Shown here piece by piece: positions 47,212 to 56,269 of a stretch of DNA of 64,000 nt. The stretch is taken from NCBI RefSeq assembly GCF_005938215.1, contig NZ_VCPD01000003.1, positions 62,001 to 126,000 on the forward strand. Reading direction: 5' to 3'. Numbering within the stretch: position 1 is the first letter of the stretch; every line of letters begins with the position of its first letter. This DNA is from Ruegeria sediminis (lineage in GTDB: Bacteria; Pseudomonadota; Alphaproteobacteria; Rhodobacterales; Rhodobacteraceae). Both the position numbers and the translations under genes were made by a program. Under the pieces are notes generated by a model, which was not told the DNA's origin, did not search any database, and saw only the letters and a list, made by a program, of their open reading frames with translations.

Positions 47212-47601
47212 CTATTGCGCGAATACGAGCCAGGCCCAGGCCATGGCGATGTAGGTCAGGTTGTGCAGCAGCTGGTCCAGCCCCGCCGCCCGCCAGAAGG
47301 CGGCCTGATTGGGCTGCAACTGCTTCTTGTCGGAATAGTGGGCCTTGGCGAAATCGATGTTGAAATGGATCACCCATTCCAGCACGCCGATCACCAGGAT
47401 GAACAGCAGCGGCGTTCCGACGATCAGGAAGACGAGGGCCGATCCGATCACGTGCACGCCGGCGTGCTGCGCCCGGCCAACGTGGAAATACTCGCCGCGG
47501 CCCGCCAACATCTTGGGGGTCTGCAAGTAGTAATCGGCAAACATATGCTTGATCTGCAACAGGCAGAGCAACAGAAATACGGTGCCAAGCGGTGCAGGCA
47601 A
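47212..47601 (-). CDS. DUF3307 membrane protein
   Basis: This 129-residue protein has three or four hydrophobic helices and the LQIKHMFADYYLQT/HAGVHVIGSALV pattern of the DUF3307 family, small inner-membrane proteins of unknown role. It is convergent with the Lrp-type gene 13 bases away. The ATG at 47601 gives the family's usual length. Confidence 0.75.
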   Translation of the reverse strand: MPAPLGTVFLLLCLLQIKHMFADYYLQTPKMLAGRGEYFHVGRAQHAGVHVIGSALVFLIVGTPLLFILVIGVLEWVIHFNIDFAKAHYSDKKQLQPNQAAFWRAAGLDQLLHNLTYIAMAWAWLVFAQ

Positions 47602-47705
47602 GGCGTTCCTCCCGATATCGTCCTGGGTTCAGACTAGGGGGATATTTCGCTTGGCGCAAATGAACTTGGTCACACAGCGCGAAGAACCGCACACGGGGAT
47701 TCCAT

Positions 47706-47733
47706 TTGCCTCGCGCGACACGGATGCGATAAC
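47706..47733 (+). promoter_or_regulatory. Candidate promoter of the ABC-like/cNMP gene
   Basis: TTGCCT and GATAAC (each 4 of 6 consensus) are 16 bases apart in the 203-base spacer that follows the DUF3307 gene. Transcription would start near 47740. Confidence 0.3.
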
Positions 47734-47804
47734 CTGAATACCGCGAAGATCCGTGGCGGAAATGCAGGATGGTTCAACAAGGTTAATCATTAGGGGCCGG
47801 TCCT

Positions 47805-50800
47805 ATCGAACGCACGATTTTCCGCTTCATCTGGAAATACTCGAAACGCGATCAACTGATCCTGCTGGCGGTGACGTCGACGCTGTTTCCGCTGCTGTAC
47901 CTGACGCTGGAACTGCCCAAGCGGATCATCAACGACGCGATCGGCGCCACCAGCGCGACCGTCGAGGTTCTGGGCTATTCGCTCGACCGGACCACCTTCC
48001 TGATGATCCTCTGCTTCGCCTTCCTTCTGGCCGTGCTCGCGCACGGGCTGATGAAGATGCGCATCAACACGATGAAGGGCGTCCTCAGCGAAAGGATGCT
48101 GCGCCGGTTCCGCTACCAGCTGATCAGCCGCATCCTGCGGTTTCCGCAGCCCTATTTCGAACGGGTCAGCCAGGGCGAGCTGGTCTCGATGGTGACCGCC
48201 GAAAGCGAACCGATGGGCGGGCTGATGGGCGACGCGCTGAGCCAGCCGGTGCTGCAGGCCGGGCAGATGCTGACGATCCTGTCCTTCCTGTTTCTGCAAA
48301 GCGTCTGGTTCGGGTTGGCGGCGGTGGCGCTGATTCCGCTGCAGGCGTGGCTGATCCCGAAACTGCAGCGCCAGATCAACCTGCTCAACAAGAAGCGCAT
48401 TCAAGAGGTGCGGGTCCTGGCGGCCCAGATCGGCGAGAACGCGGCCGGGGCATCGACGCTGCGCGGCAATGCCGGCTGGCGCTATCGCAGCGCGATGGTG
48501 TCGCATCAGCTGGGCCGGCTGTTCGACATCCGCTTCGACATCTACCAGAAAAAGTTCTTCATGAAGTTCCTCAACAACTTCATCTCGCAGCTGACGCCCT
48601 TCCTGTTCTATTCGGTCGGCGGCTTTCTGGTGCTGCGCGGACAGGTTTCGCTGGGGGCCTTGGTGGCGGCGCTGGCGGCTTACAAGGATCTCAGCTCGCC
48701 GTGGAAGGAACTGCTCGCCTATTACAACCAGACGCAGGACATGTCGCTGCGGTGGGACGTGGTGATCGAACGCTTCGCGCCGCCCGGCATGATCGACGAT
48801 GCGCTGTTCGAGGGCGAGCCCAAGGAACGCCCGCGCCTGAACGGCGACATCGTGCTGGACCACGTCTCGGTGCGCGACGCCGACGGCAACCATGTGCTTG
48901 ACGATCTCGACATCACGCTGCCCGGCGGCGGCATGATCGGCATTTCCGCCCCCAGCGAGGAAGACCGCCGCGCCATTGCCGACCTGCTGCGGCGCGAGGT
49001 TCTGCCCAGTGCCGGCAAGGTGAGGATCGGGGAAACCGACCTGTCCGGCGTGCATCAGGCCGTCCTTGCCTCGCGGATCGGCTATGCAAGCTCGCGCCCC
49101 GTGATGTTCCAGGGCACCCTGGGCGACAACGTGATGATGCCGATGCGCTACAAGCCGTTGCAAGAGCCGCCCGACGACCCGTTCTTCCACGAGACCCTGC
49201 GCGCGGGCAACAGTTCCGACCCGTTCCACGCCGAATGGCTCGACCCTTCGCTCGCCGGCTTCGAGGACGTGTCGGAGTTGCGCAACTGGTGGCTGCGCCT
49301 GATCGAGGGCATGGGCTCGGGGGCCGCGCTGTTGCGGCGCGGCGCGGATCAGGTCTTCGACGCCGACAAGTATCCGCAACTGGCCGCCAAGCTGGTCGAA
49401 CTGCGCCCGCTGGTGCAGGACGAGGTGCGCAAGGCCGGTCTCGACAAGCAGGCCTACATCTTCGACTGGGACACCTACAACCCCGCGCTGCCGGTGGCGG
49501 AAAACCTGCTCTTCGCCACGCCGCGCGTGCCGGTGACGCAGGAGCTGCTGGCGAAGCAGACCGTGTTTCTGGCGCAGTTGCGGGAACTGGGGCTGGACGA
49601 GACTTTGGTTGGCCTGACCCGCGACGTGATCGACATGCTGCGGCAGATCTTCGGCCTGGACGGCACCGATCACCCGCTGTTCCGTAAGCTGGGACTCGAG
49701 GCCAAGACCTACGAGACAGCCGTCGAACTGGTCGAGAAGACCCGCAGCGAGGGCGCTTCCGCGCTGGACGACACCGAACTGGCCAGCTTCCTGGCCGTGC
49801 CCTTCGTGATTTCGGCCGAACAGATCGGGCCGGCCTTCTCCGCCCAGCTCAAGTGCCGGATACTCGAACTGCGCCACAGCCATTCCAAGAAGCTGCTGGA
49901 AAGCCTGCACGATGTCTTCGCGCCGCTTGAGCCCGGCGATTTCGCGCCCGGGCTGACGGTTCTCGAAAACGCGCTTTTCGGCAAGGTCAGCCAGGTCGGC
50001 GGCGCCCGCACCGACGAATTGCGCAAGCTCATTGTCAACATCCTGTCGGAACAGGGCGCGCGTCCCTACGTGGTCGAACTGATCTACGACGTGCCGGTCG
50101 CGCTGGGCGGCCAGAACCTGCCCGCCGTCTTCGCGGAACCCCTGTCCTTCACCCGCGCGACGATCAAGAAGCCCGACATCCTGATCCTGGATTCCGCGCT
50201 CGCCAGCTTCGACATGAAGACCCAGGTCGCGGTCTACAAGAACCTGCGCGAATTGCTGCCGGACACCACGGTGATCTACATAAACGATCAGTTCCAGGCC
50301 CCCGAGGCCTTCGATTTGCACATCGAGATCCGGCAGGGCAGGATCGTGAGCGAGGAGGCTCCCATGGAATTCGAGGAAGACAGCGCCGCCTCGGCCGACC
50401 TGGCACGCAAGTTGCGGTCGCTGGAACAGACGCCGCTGTTTTCGGGGTTGGACCGGCGGCAGCTGCGGCTCCTGGCCTTCGGCGCGCGTTGGTACAACGC
50501 CAAGGCGGGCGAGGTGGTGTTCCTCAAGGACGATCAGCCGACCGACGGCGCCTACATGATCATCGAGGGCGAGGCCGGGCTGTACCTGCCCAAGGAGGAC
50601 GAAGAGGACCAACTGGTGGCCCGAGTCGGGCCGGGCACGCTGGTGGGCGAGCTGGGCCTGATCCGCAAGGAACCGAGGGCGCTGAGCATGATCGCCGAAA
50701 CCGACCTGACCTGCCTGCGCATCGGCGAAGAGGAATTCCTGGCGGTGGTGGAAAACGACGCCGCGACGGCGTTCAAGCTGCTGCAGGTCGTCGCGGGCTA

Positions 50801-50813
50801 CGTGTCGAACTGA
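47805..50813 (+). CDS. ABC-exporter-like protein with degenerate ATPase motifs, long insertion and C-terminal cNMP-binding-type domain
   Basis: The frame encodes about 1002 residues. Residues 1-330 form an ABC exporter membrane domain. The following ATPase-like domain is abnormal: where Walker A should be (about residues 377-390) it reads GISAPSEEDRRAIA with no GK[S/T]; Walker B ends LILDSALAS, so the usual catalytic glutamate is serine; only LGGQN remains of the signature. About 290 extra residues lie between these sites. The C-terminus (from about 870) is a cyclic-nucleotide-binding fold with GELGLIRKEPRAL. Coding homology extends to residue IERTIFRFIW, with AGGGG 8 bases ahead of an ATC at 47805; the next canonical start is GTG at 47871. 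Confidence 0.8.
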   Translation: MERTIFRFIWKYSKRDQLILLAVTSTLFPLLYLTLELPKRIINDAIGATSATVEVLGYSLDRTTFLMILCFAFLLAVLAHGLMKMRINTMKGVLSERMLRRFRYQLISRILRFPQPYFERVSQGELVSMVTAESEPMGGLMGDALSQPVLQAGQMLTILSFLFLQSVWFGLAAVALIPLQAWLIPKLQRQINLLNKKRIQEVRVLAAQIGENAAGASTLRGNAGWRYRSAMVSHQLGRLFDIRFDIYQKKFFMKFLNNFISQLTPFLFYSVGGFLVLRGQVSLGALVAALAAYKDLSSPWKELLAYYNQTQDMSLRWDVVIERFAPPGMIDDALFEGEPKERPRLNGDIVLDHVSVRDADGNHVLDDLDITLPGGGMIGISAPSEEDRRAIADLLRREVLPSAGKVRIGETDLSGVHQAVLASRIGYASSRPVMFQGTLGDNVMMPMRYKPLQEPPDDPFFHETLRAGNSSDPFHAEWLDPSLAGFEDVSELRNWWLRLIEGMGSGAALLRRGADQVFDADKYPQLAAKLVELRPLVQDEVRKAGLDKQAYIFDWDTYNPALPVAENLLFATPRVPVTQELLAKQTVFLAQLRELGLDETLVGLTRDVIDMLRQIFGLDGTDHPLFRKLGLEAKTYETAVELVEKTRSEGASALDDTELASFLAVPFVISAEQIGPAFSAQLKCRILELRHSHSKKLLESLHDVFAPLEPGDFAPGLTVLENALFGKVSQVGGARTDELRKLIVNILSEQGARPYVVELIYDVPVALGGQNLPAVFAEPLSFTRATIKKPDILILDSALASFDMKTQVAVYKNLRELLPDTTVIYINDQFQAPEAFDLHIEIRQGRIVSEEAPMEFEEDSAASADLARKLRSLEQTPLFSGLDRRQLRLLAFGARWYNAKAGEVVFLKDDQPTDGAYMIIEGEAGLYLPKEDEEDQLVARVGPGTLVGELGLIRKEPRALSMIAETDLTCLRIGEEEFLAVVENDAATAFKLLQVVAGYVSN

Positions 50814-50819
50814 CGCCGG

Positions 50820-51161
50820 TCACATTTCCGGGCTGCAGAACTGCCGGTACAGCAACTCGATCACTTCGGCGGCCCTTCCGTCGGTCAGCGAATAGTAGAT
50901 CGTCTTGCCCTCGCGCCGGGTGCTGACCAGCCCTTCCTCGCGCAGCCGCGCCAGCATCTGGCTGACCGCCGCCTGCCGCATGTCCAGCAGGCTTTCCAGT
51001 TCTCCGACCGATTTTTCTCCGCCGCCGAGATGGCACAGGATCATCAGCCGGCCTTCATGCGCAAGCGTCTTGAGAAAGGCCGCGGCCTCGCAGGCGCTGC
51101 GCTTCATGTCGTCGGCGGTGGCGGGCGACAATGATTGGAAAACAGTCGGTTGACTCGTCAC
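50820..51161 (-). CDS. ArsR-family repressor, SqrR/BigR-like persulfide sensor
   Basis: This 113-residue protein has the ArsR winged helix (SVGELESLLDMRQAAVSQMLARLREEGLV; wing TRREGKTIYYS). Cys43 (ILCHL) and Cys109 (RQFCS) are 66 residues apart, the same spacing I recall for the dithiol pair (Cys41/Cys107) by which SqrR senses persulfides; metal-binding ArsR motifs are absent. It likely represses sulfide-oxidation or related genes until reactive sulfur forms a link between the cysteines. It is convergent with the ABC-like gene. Confidence 0.82.
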   Translation of the reverse strand: MTSQPTVFQSLSPATADDMKRSACEAAAFLKTLAHEGRLMILCHLGGGEKSVGELESLLDMRQAAVSQMLARLREEGLVSTRREGKTIYYSLTDGRAAEVIELLYRQFCSPEM

Positions 51162-51219
51162 GGTTCACTCGTTTGCAACTCAGGGTAGGTACAAATATGC
51201 CCCAGATCCGCCTGTGATG

Positions 51220-52452
51220 TCACCCCTCCCGTGCCGGTGCGCCCCCCTGGAAAGCGTTTCCGTTCACGTAGTCGCAGGGCGCTTCCTGCATCTGCAGATG
51301 CAGCCCGTCGCCGGTGTAGGGATGCGCGCGGGCCAGCTCCTCGTCCACCTCGATGCCCAGGCCGGGGGCGTCCGGCGGGGTGACGAACCCGCCCTCGACC
51401 CGGATCGACCCCTTGATGAGCTGGTCGTGGAACTGGGTTTCGATGCTTTCCAGCAGCAGGATGTTCGGGATCGACGCCGCCAGATGGATGTTGGCGGTCC
51501 ATTCGACCGGTCCGGCATAGAGATGCGGCGCCATCTGGGCGTTGAACACCTCGGCCATCGCGGCGACCTTCTTCATCTCCCAGATGCCGCCGGCGCGGCC
51601 CAGCGCGGGCTGCAGGATTTCCGCCGCACCGGCGCGCAGGACCGCCCCGAACTCGGCCTTGGTGGTCATCCGTTCGCCGGTGGCGACGGGGATGCGGACG
51701 TTGCGGGCGACGCGGGCCATGTCCTCGATCATGTCGGGCGGCGTGGGCTCCTCGAACCAGAGGGGCGAGTAGGGCTCCAGCGCCTGGCCCAGCCGGATGG
51801 CGCCGGCGGTGTTGAACTGGCCGTGCGTGCCGAACAGCAGGTCGGCCTTGTCGCCCACCGCCTCGCGGATCGCCTTGCAGAAAGCGACCGAGAGCGAGAT
51901 GTCGGTCATCGCCGGCATGTGGCCGCCGCGGATCGTGTAGGGGCCGGCGGGGTCGAACTTGACCGCCGTATAGCCCTGCCGGACCATCTCGGCCGCGCAT
52001 TCCCCGGCCTGCTCGGCCGAGGTCCAGAAGTCGTTCAGGTTGTGCTGCGGCAGCGGGTAGAGGTAGGTGTAGGCGCGGATGCGGTCATTCATCCGCCCGC
52101 CGATCAGCGCATGAACCGGGCGGCCGCGGTCCTTGCCCAGAATGTCCCAGCAGGCGATCTCAAGCCCGGAAAACGCGCCCATGACCGTCAGGTCGGGTCG
52201 CTGGGTGAAGCCGCTGGAATAGGCGCGGCGGAACATCAGCTCGATGTTCTCGGGGTTCTCGCCCGCCATGTGCCGCTCGAACACGTCGCGGATCACATGT
52301 TTCATCGCTTCCGGTCCCACCGACGAGGCATAACATTCGCCCCAGCCGGTGATGCCGGTATCTGTCGTCACCTTGACCAGTATCCAGTAGCGCCCGCCCC
52401 AGCCCGGTGCGGGCGGCGCGGTGACGATGATGTCGAGATCCTGCAGTTTCAT
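51220..52452 (-). CDS. Enolase-superfamily dehydratase (mandelate racemase / sugar-acid dehydratase type)
   Basis: This 410-residue protein has the capping and barrel domains, with TAVKFDP on the second strand, WFEEPTPP and ATGERM for the second and third metal ligands, and MAPHLY providing a probable catalytic His. At the first ligand position it reads LLFGTHGQFN instead of the common D-x-N or D-x-H. It resembles acid-sugar dehydratases (gluconate/mannonate/galactonate group) rather than the lysine-lysine epimerases at 2503-4712. It follows the alcohol dehydrogenase gene by about 20 bases. Confidence 0.82.
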   Translation of the reverse strand: MKLQDLDIIVTAPPAPGWGGRYWILVKVTTDTGITGWGECYASSVGPEAMKHVIRDVFERHMAGENPENIELMFRRAYSSGFTQRPDLTVMGAFSGLEIACWDILGKDRGRPVHALIGGRMNDRIRAYTYLYPLPQHNLNDFWTSAEQAGECAAEMVRQGYTAVKFDPAGPYTIRGGHMPAMTDISLSVAFCKAIREAVGDKADLLFGTHGQFNTAGAIRLGQALEPYSPLWFEEPTPPDMIEDMARVARNVRIPVATGERMTTKAEFGAVLRAGAAEILQPALGRAGGIWEMKKVAAMAEVFNAQMAPHLYAGPVEWTANIHLAASIPNILLLESIETQFHDQLIKGSIRVEGGFVTPPDAPGLGIEVDEELARAHPYTGDGLHLQMQEAPCDYVNGNAFQGGAPAREG

Positions 52453-52473
52453 CCGTAGTCCTCCGTTCCGCGA

Positions 52474-53580
52474 TCACCCGGCCGCCGCGCCGCGATCGAA
52501 CAGGATCACGTTGCGCTTGGCGCTGCCGGTCTTGGTGTCCTCGATCGCCTCGTTGATCTGCTCCAGCGTCCAGCGGCCCGAGATCAGCTCGTCCAGTTTC
52601 AGGCGGCCCTGCTGGTAAAGGTCGATCATCCACGGGATGTCGCGCTGGATCACCACGTCGCCCATCTTGGACCCGATCAGCCCCTGGCCGATGGCGGCCA
52701 GTATCACCGGCTCATAGCTCGCCTGCGCGCCGGAATGGGGCATGCCGATCATGATCGCCTTGCCGCCGCGGCCCAGGTATCGCGGCGCCTGCTCGTAGGC
52801 CGGGATGGCGCCGACGGTGATCAGCACCGCATCGGCGCCGCGCCCGCCAAGCGCCTTGTAGGACGCCTTCCACGGCTCTTTCGCCGTCGCAAGCACGCCG
52901 TGGGTGGCGCCGAACTCCTTGGCGATCTCCAGCTTTTCCTCGGTCATGTCCACCGCCACGATGCGGCGCGCCCCGGCCAGCCGCGCGCCCTGGATCGCGT
53001 TCAGCCCGACGCCGCCCGCGCCGATCACCACCACGTCCTGTCCCGGGCGCAGGCCCGCCGCGTTGACCGCCGCGCCGACGCCGGTGATCACGCCGCAGGA
53101 CAGCAGGCTCGCCACGTCCTTGGCCATGGTGTCTGGGATCTTCACGATCTGGCGATGGCTGACGACCACCTTTTCCGCAAAGGCGCCGCAGGCCATTGCC
53201 TGTTCCAGCGGCCCGCCATCGGCGGTGCGCAGCGGCCCCTTGACCGTGTCATAGGGGGTTTCGCAGATCGTCGGCTTGCCTCCGGCGCAGGACGGGCACG
53301 AGCCGCAGGCGCGGATCAGGGTGACGACGACCGAGTCGCCGACCTTGAAATCCCCAGCCGCGTCGCCCACCGCCGAGATCACCCCCGCCGCCTCGTGGCC
53401 GTAAACCGCCGGAAGGAAACCGCCCCATGCCCCGCTGGCATAGGTGATGTCGGAATGGCAGATCGCCACCGCATCCAGCGTCACCTCGACCTCGCCCATG
53501 CCCGGAGGCGCGATCTGAACCTCTTCGATGACCAGCGGCTTGTTGAATTCCCGGCACACGGCCGCCTTGATGGTTTGCAT
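52474..53580 (-). CDS. Zinc-dependent alcohol dehydrogenase, class III-like
   Basis: This 368-residue MDR enzyme keeps both zinc sites: catalytic ligands in AICHSD and GHEAAG, structural ligands in CGSCPSCAGGKPTIC, and the NAD-binding GAGGVGLNAIQGA. It oxidises a primary or secondary alcohol, or reduces an aldehyde. The ATG at 53580 has GGGGAGGAAACC just ahead, so the longer frame to 53649 is rejected. It sits between the enolase-type gene and an MFS carrier, forming a catabolic unit. Confidence 0.9.
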   Translation of the reverse strand: MQTIKAAVCREFNKPLVIEEVQIAPPGMGEVEVTLDAVAICHSDITYASGAWGGFLPAVYGHEAAGVISAVGDAAGDFKVGDSVVVTLIRACGSCPSCAGGKPTICETPYDTVKGPLRTADGGPLEQAMACGAFAEKVVVSHRQIVKIPDTMAKDVASLLSCGVITGVGAAVNAAGLRPGQDVVVIGAGGVGLNAIQGARLAGARRIVAVDMTEEKLEIAKEFGATHGVLATAKEPWKASYKALGGRGADAVLITVGAIPAYEQAPRYLGRGGKAIMIGMPHSGAQASYEPVILAAIGQGLIGSKMGDVVIQRDIPWMIDLYQQGRLKLDELISGRWTLEQINEAIEDTKTGSAKRNVILFDRGAAAG

Positions 53581-53662
53581 GGTTTCCTCCCCTTGCTTGG
53601 CGGCCACGGTGGCGCGACGACAGATCGCTCGCAAGGCGGAAAACGTCACACGCGTGTCGTTC

Positions 53663-54862
53663 TTACGTCACGGCACGGGGTCCGCGCAGAAAGATCGCGA
53701 ACCCGACCAGCATCAGCACCAGCGCCACCAGAAACGGCGCGCCGGGCAGGTAGACCGGCGCGTCCTCGCGGGCGAACCATGCAAACACCGCCGTCATGCC
53801 GAGCGGCGAGATGATCATCGACAGCGCGTGGATCGCGGCCAGCACGCCCTGCAGCTCTCCCTGCCGGGAATCGGGAACCGCCCTCGACATCATCGCCTGC
53901 AGCGCCGGCGTGACGACGGCGCCCAGCGCGGTGACGGGGATCAGCATCAGCGCGATGATCCCGTTGGTCAGAAAGGCAAGGATGCCGAAGCCCACGATGT
54001 CGAAGACCTGTCCCCAGATGACGGTTCCGCGCTCGCCCAGATGCCGGGTCGCGGGCCGGATCAGGCCGCCCTGCACCGCCGCCATCCCGATGCCGTATAT
54101 GCCAAGCGAGATGCCGATGATCTGCGGCGACCAGCCGAACCGCTCCTGCGTGAAGTAGGACCAGATCGCGGGATAGACGTAGATCGCGACCGAATAGAGG
54201 AAATAGACCCACAGAAGCGGCCGGATGCCGGGCAGGATGCCGATCGCGCGGAACGCGCCGAACGGATGCGCCTGACGCCACTGGAACGGCCTGCGGGTCG
54301 CCTCCGTCACCGTCTCGGTCATCACCAGAAGACCCGCGACGAAGTTCAGCCCGGCCAGGATCGCCGCCGCCCAGAACGGCGCGCGGGTGCCGTATTCGCC
54401 CAACAGCCCGCCCATCAGCGGCCCCAGCACGAAGCCGACGCCGAAGGCCGCGCCGATCAGGCCGAAATTCGCGGCCTTCTCATGCGGCTTCGAGACATCC
54501 GCCATGAAGGCGGCGGCGGTGGAATGGGTGGCCGCCGTGATGCCGCCGACGATGCGCCCCAGCAGAAGCAGCCAGATCGTGCCCGCCAAGGCCATGACCA
54601 CGTAGTCCAGAACCATCACGAACAGCGACACCAGCAGGACCGGTCGGCGGCCGAAGGCGTCCGACAGGTTGCCCAGAACCGGTCCGAACAGGAACTGCAT
54701 CGCCGCGAAGGCGGTGCTGAGAACGCCGCCCCAGATCGCCGCATCGGCCAGCGACCCGCCTTGAACCTCGACGATGAGGCTCGGCATGATCGGCATGATC
54801 AGACCGATGCCCATGGCGTCGATCATCACCGTGCTCAGAACGAAGAGATAGGGCAGGCGCAT
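53663..54862 (-). CDS. MFS transporter, TetA-like 12-helix type
   Basis: This 399-residue protein has 12 predicted helices, the MFS loop 2-3 motif ([14 protein letters not shown]) and a second-half GYGIG-like repeat. It resembles tetracycline-efflux and multidrug carriers, but the catabolic neighbours make an aromatic-acid or product carrier possible. It is oriented with the pca-like genes, 69 bases after pcaB. Confidence 0.88.
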   Translation of the reverse strand: MRLPYLFVLSTVMIDAMGIGLIMPIMPSLIVEVQGGSLADAAIWGGVLSTAFAAMQFLFGPVLGNLSDAFGRRPVLLVSLFVMVLDYVVMALAGTIWLLLLGRIVGGITAATHSTAAAFMADVSKPHEKAANFGLIGAAFGVGFVLGPLMGGLLGEYGTRAPFWAAAILAGLNFVAGLLVMTETVTEATRRPFQWRQAHPFGAFRAIGILPGIRPLLWVYFLYSVAIYVYPAIWSYFTQERFGWSPQIIGISLGIYGIGMAAVQGGLIRPATRHLGERGTVIWGQVFDIVGFGILAFLTNGIIALMLIPVTALGAVVTPALQAMMSRAVPDSRQGELQGVLAAIHALSMIISPLGMTAVFAWFAREDAPVYLPGAPFLVALVLMLVGFAIFLRGPRAVT

Positions 54863-54931
54863 TCGGTCGGGTCCCGGTTTGGCGCAAAGCCTAGCGGCGC
54901 AGGGCAGGGCGGGGAAGGGCCGCCGGTGGCG

Positions 54932-56269
54932 TCACCCGGCGGGACGTCCCGTCACCTGTCGGGCGAAACGCCGCGCCTCGTCGGGCGCCAGGCCAAGCTG
55001 CTCGGCCGGATCGAACAGGCGCTCGCAGTCGATCTGCGGCCAGGCGCGGGCCACGACCTCGCGCAGCGGCACGCCCGTCTCGGCCGCCTCCCGGCAGAGC
55101 GCCTTGGTGGTTGCCTGCGCCTTTGGCCGCGGCATGTGTTGCGCCAGCGCGAAACTCAGCGCCTCGGCGTGGATCATGCCGCCGTTCTGCTCCAGCGCCG
55201 CGCGCATGGCATCGGGATTGGGCGCAATCCCCTGAACCAGCCCCATGGCGGTCCGGCAGGCGGCCCCGGCCCCCAGCACGATCTGCGGCAGGCACATCCA
55301 TTCGGTGAACCAGGCGGCCCCGTCGCGCTGGTGCCGCTGCAGCGCCGCGCCCTGCAGGTTGCCGAACAGGCCGGCCTGCTGCCGCGCCAGCGCCACCAGC
55401 ACCGACGGCGCGACCGGGTTCTGTTTCTGCGGCATCGTCGAGGACGCGCCGCTGCCGCCAAGGCTGATCTCTCCGATCCCGGTCTGGGTCATTTGCACCG
55501 CGTCCTCGCCCAGTTTGCCAAGGGCCAGCGTGACCCTCGTGAACCAGTCGCACAGGCGCAGAACCGGCGTCCGGTCGGTGTGCCAGCTGCGCCCGGGATC
55601 CTGCAGGTTGAGCAGTTGGGCCAGCTCCCTGCGCGTATCCGCCGCCTTCGGCCCCAGCGCGCCGCTGGTCCCCGCCGCGCCGGACAGCGAGACCAGAAGG
55701 CAGGTCCGGCGCAACTCCGGCAGCTCGTCCAGCAACCCCAGCAGCGGCATTCCCCAGCCGGCCACCACCGCGCCAAAGCTGGTGGGCGTCGCGTGCTGGC
55801 CATAGGTGCGCGCGGCCATGGGCAGCGCGGCATGGGTTTCGGCCAGTTCCGCCAGTCCGGCCAGAATGGCCGACAGGTCCTTTTCCGCCAGCCCCAGCGC
55901 CTGCCGCAGCCGCAGCATCAGCCCGGTGTCGATGATGTCCTGCGATGTCGCACCCCAATGCACGTAGGCCGCGTGTTCCGGCGCCTGCATCTCGGCCCGG
56001 AAGGCCGCGACCAGCGCCGGAACGCTGACGCCGTTTTCGCCCGTGGCCTGCGCCAGCGCGCCGGGATCAAGCTGCACCTCCATCGCCGCGTGTGCGATGG
56101 CCTGCGCGCTTTCCGGCGGGATGATCCCCTGATCGCCCTGCACCTTGGCCAGCATCCCCTCGACCAGAAGCATGGCGCGCAGTTCGGCGCTGTCGGTGAA
56201 CAGCCGCCCCATCTCGCCGGTGGGAAAAAGCCGCGAAAACAGCGCACTGTCGAATACGGAACCGGTCAT
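54932..56269 (-). CDS. pcaB: 3-carboxy-cis,cis-muconate cycloisomerase
   Basis: This 445-residue protein of the fumarase/aspartase superfamily has VHWGATSQDIIDT and the signature GGSGASSTMPQKQNP, both typical of PcaB. PcaB lactonises 3-carboxymuconate in the protocatechuate branch of the beta-ketoadipate pathway. The C-terminal part (LPQIVLGAGAACRTAMG) also fits. Its start overlaps the alpha/beta-hydrolase stop by one base. pcaC, pcaG and pcaH are not in the window. Confidence 0.88.
   Translation of the reverse strand: MTGSVFDSALFSRLFPTGEMGRLFTDSAELRAMLLVEGMLAKVQGDQGIIPPESAQAIAHAAMEVQLDPGALAQATGENGVSVPALVAAFRAEMQAPEHAAYVHWGATSQDIIDTGLMLRLRQALGLAEKDLSAILAGLAELAETHAALPMAARTYGQHATPTSFGAVVAGWGMPLLGLLDELPELRRTCLLVSLSGAAGTSGALGPKAADTRRELAQLLNLQDPGRSWHTDRTPVLRLCDWFTRVTLALGKLGEDAVQMTQTGIGEISLGGSGASSTMPQKQNPVAPSVLVALARQQAGLFGNLQGAALQRHQRDGAAWFTEWMCLPQIVLGAGAACRTAMGLVQGIAPNPDAMRAALEQNGGMIHAEALSFALAQHMPRPKAQATTKALCREAAETGVPLREVVARAWPQIDCERLFDPAEQLGLAPDEARRFARQVTGRPAG

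Noticed and set aside
47790-50612. Minus-strand open frame of about 940 codons opposite the ABC-like gene
   Set aside because: Low-complexity Gln/Arg/His-rich translation without domains; the plus strand carries the real protein.
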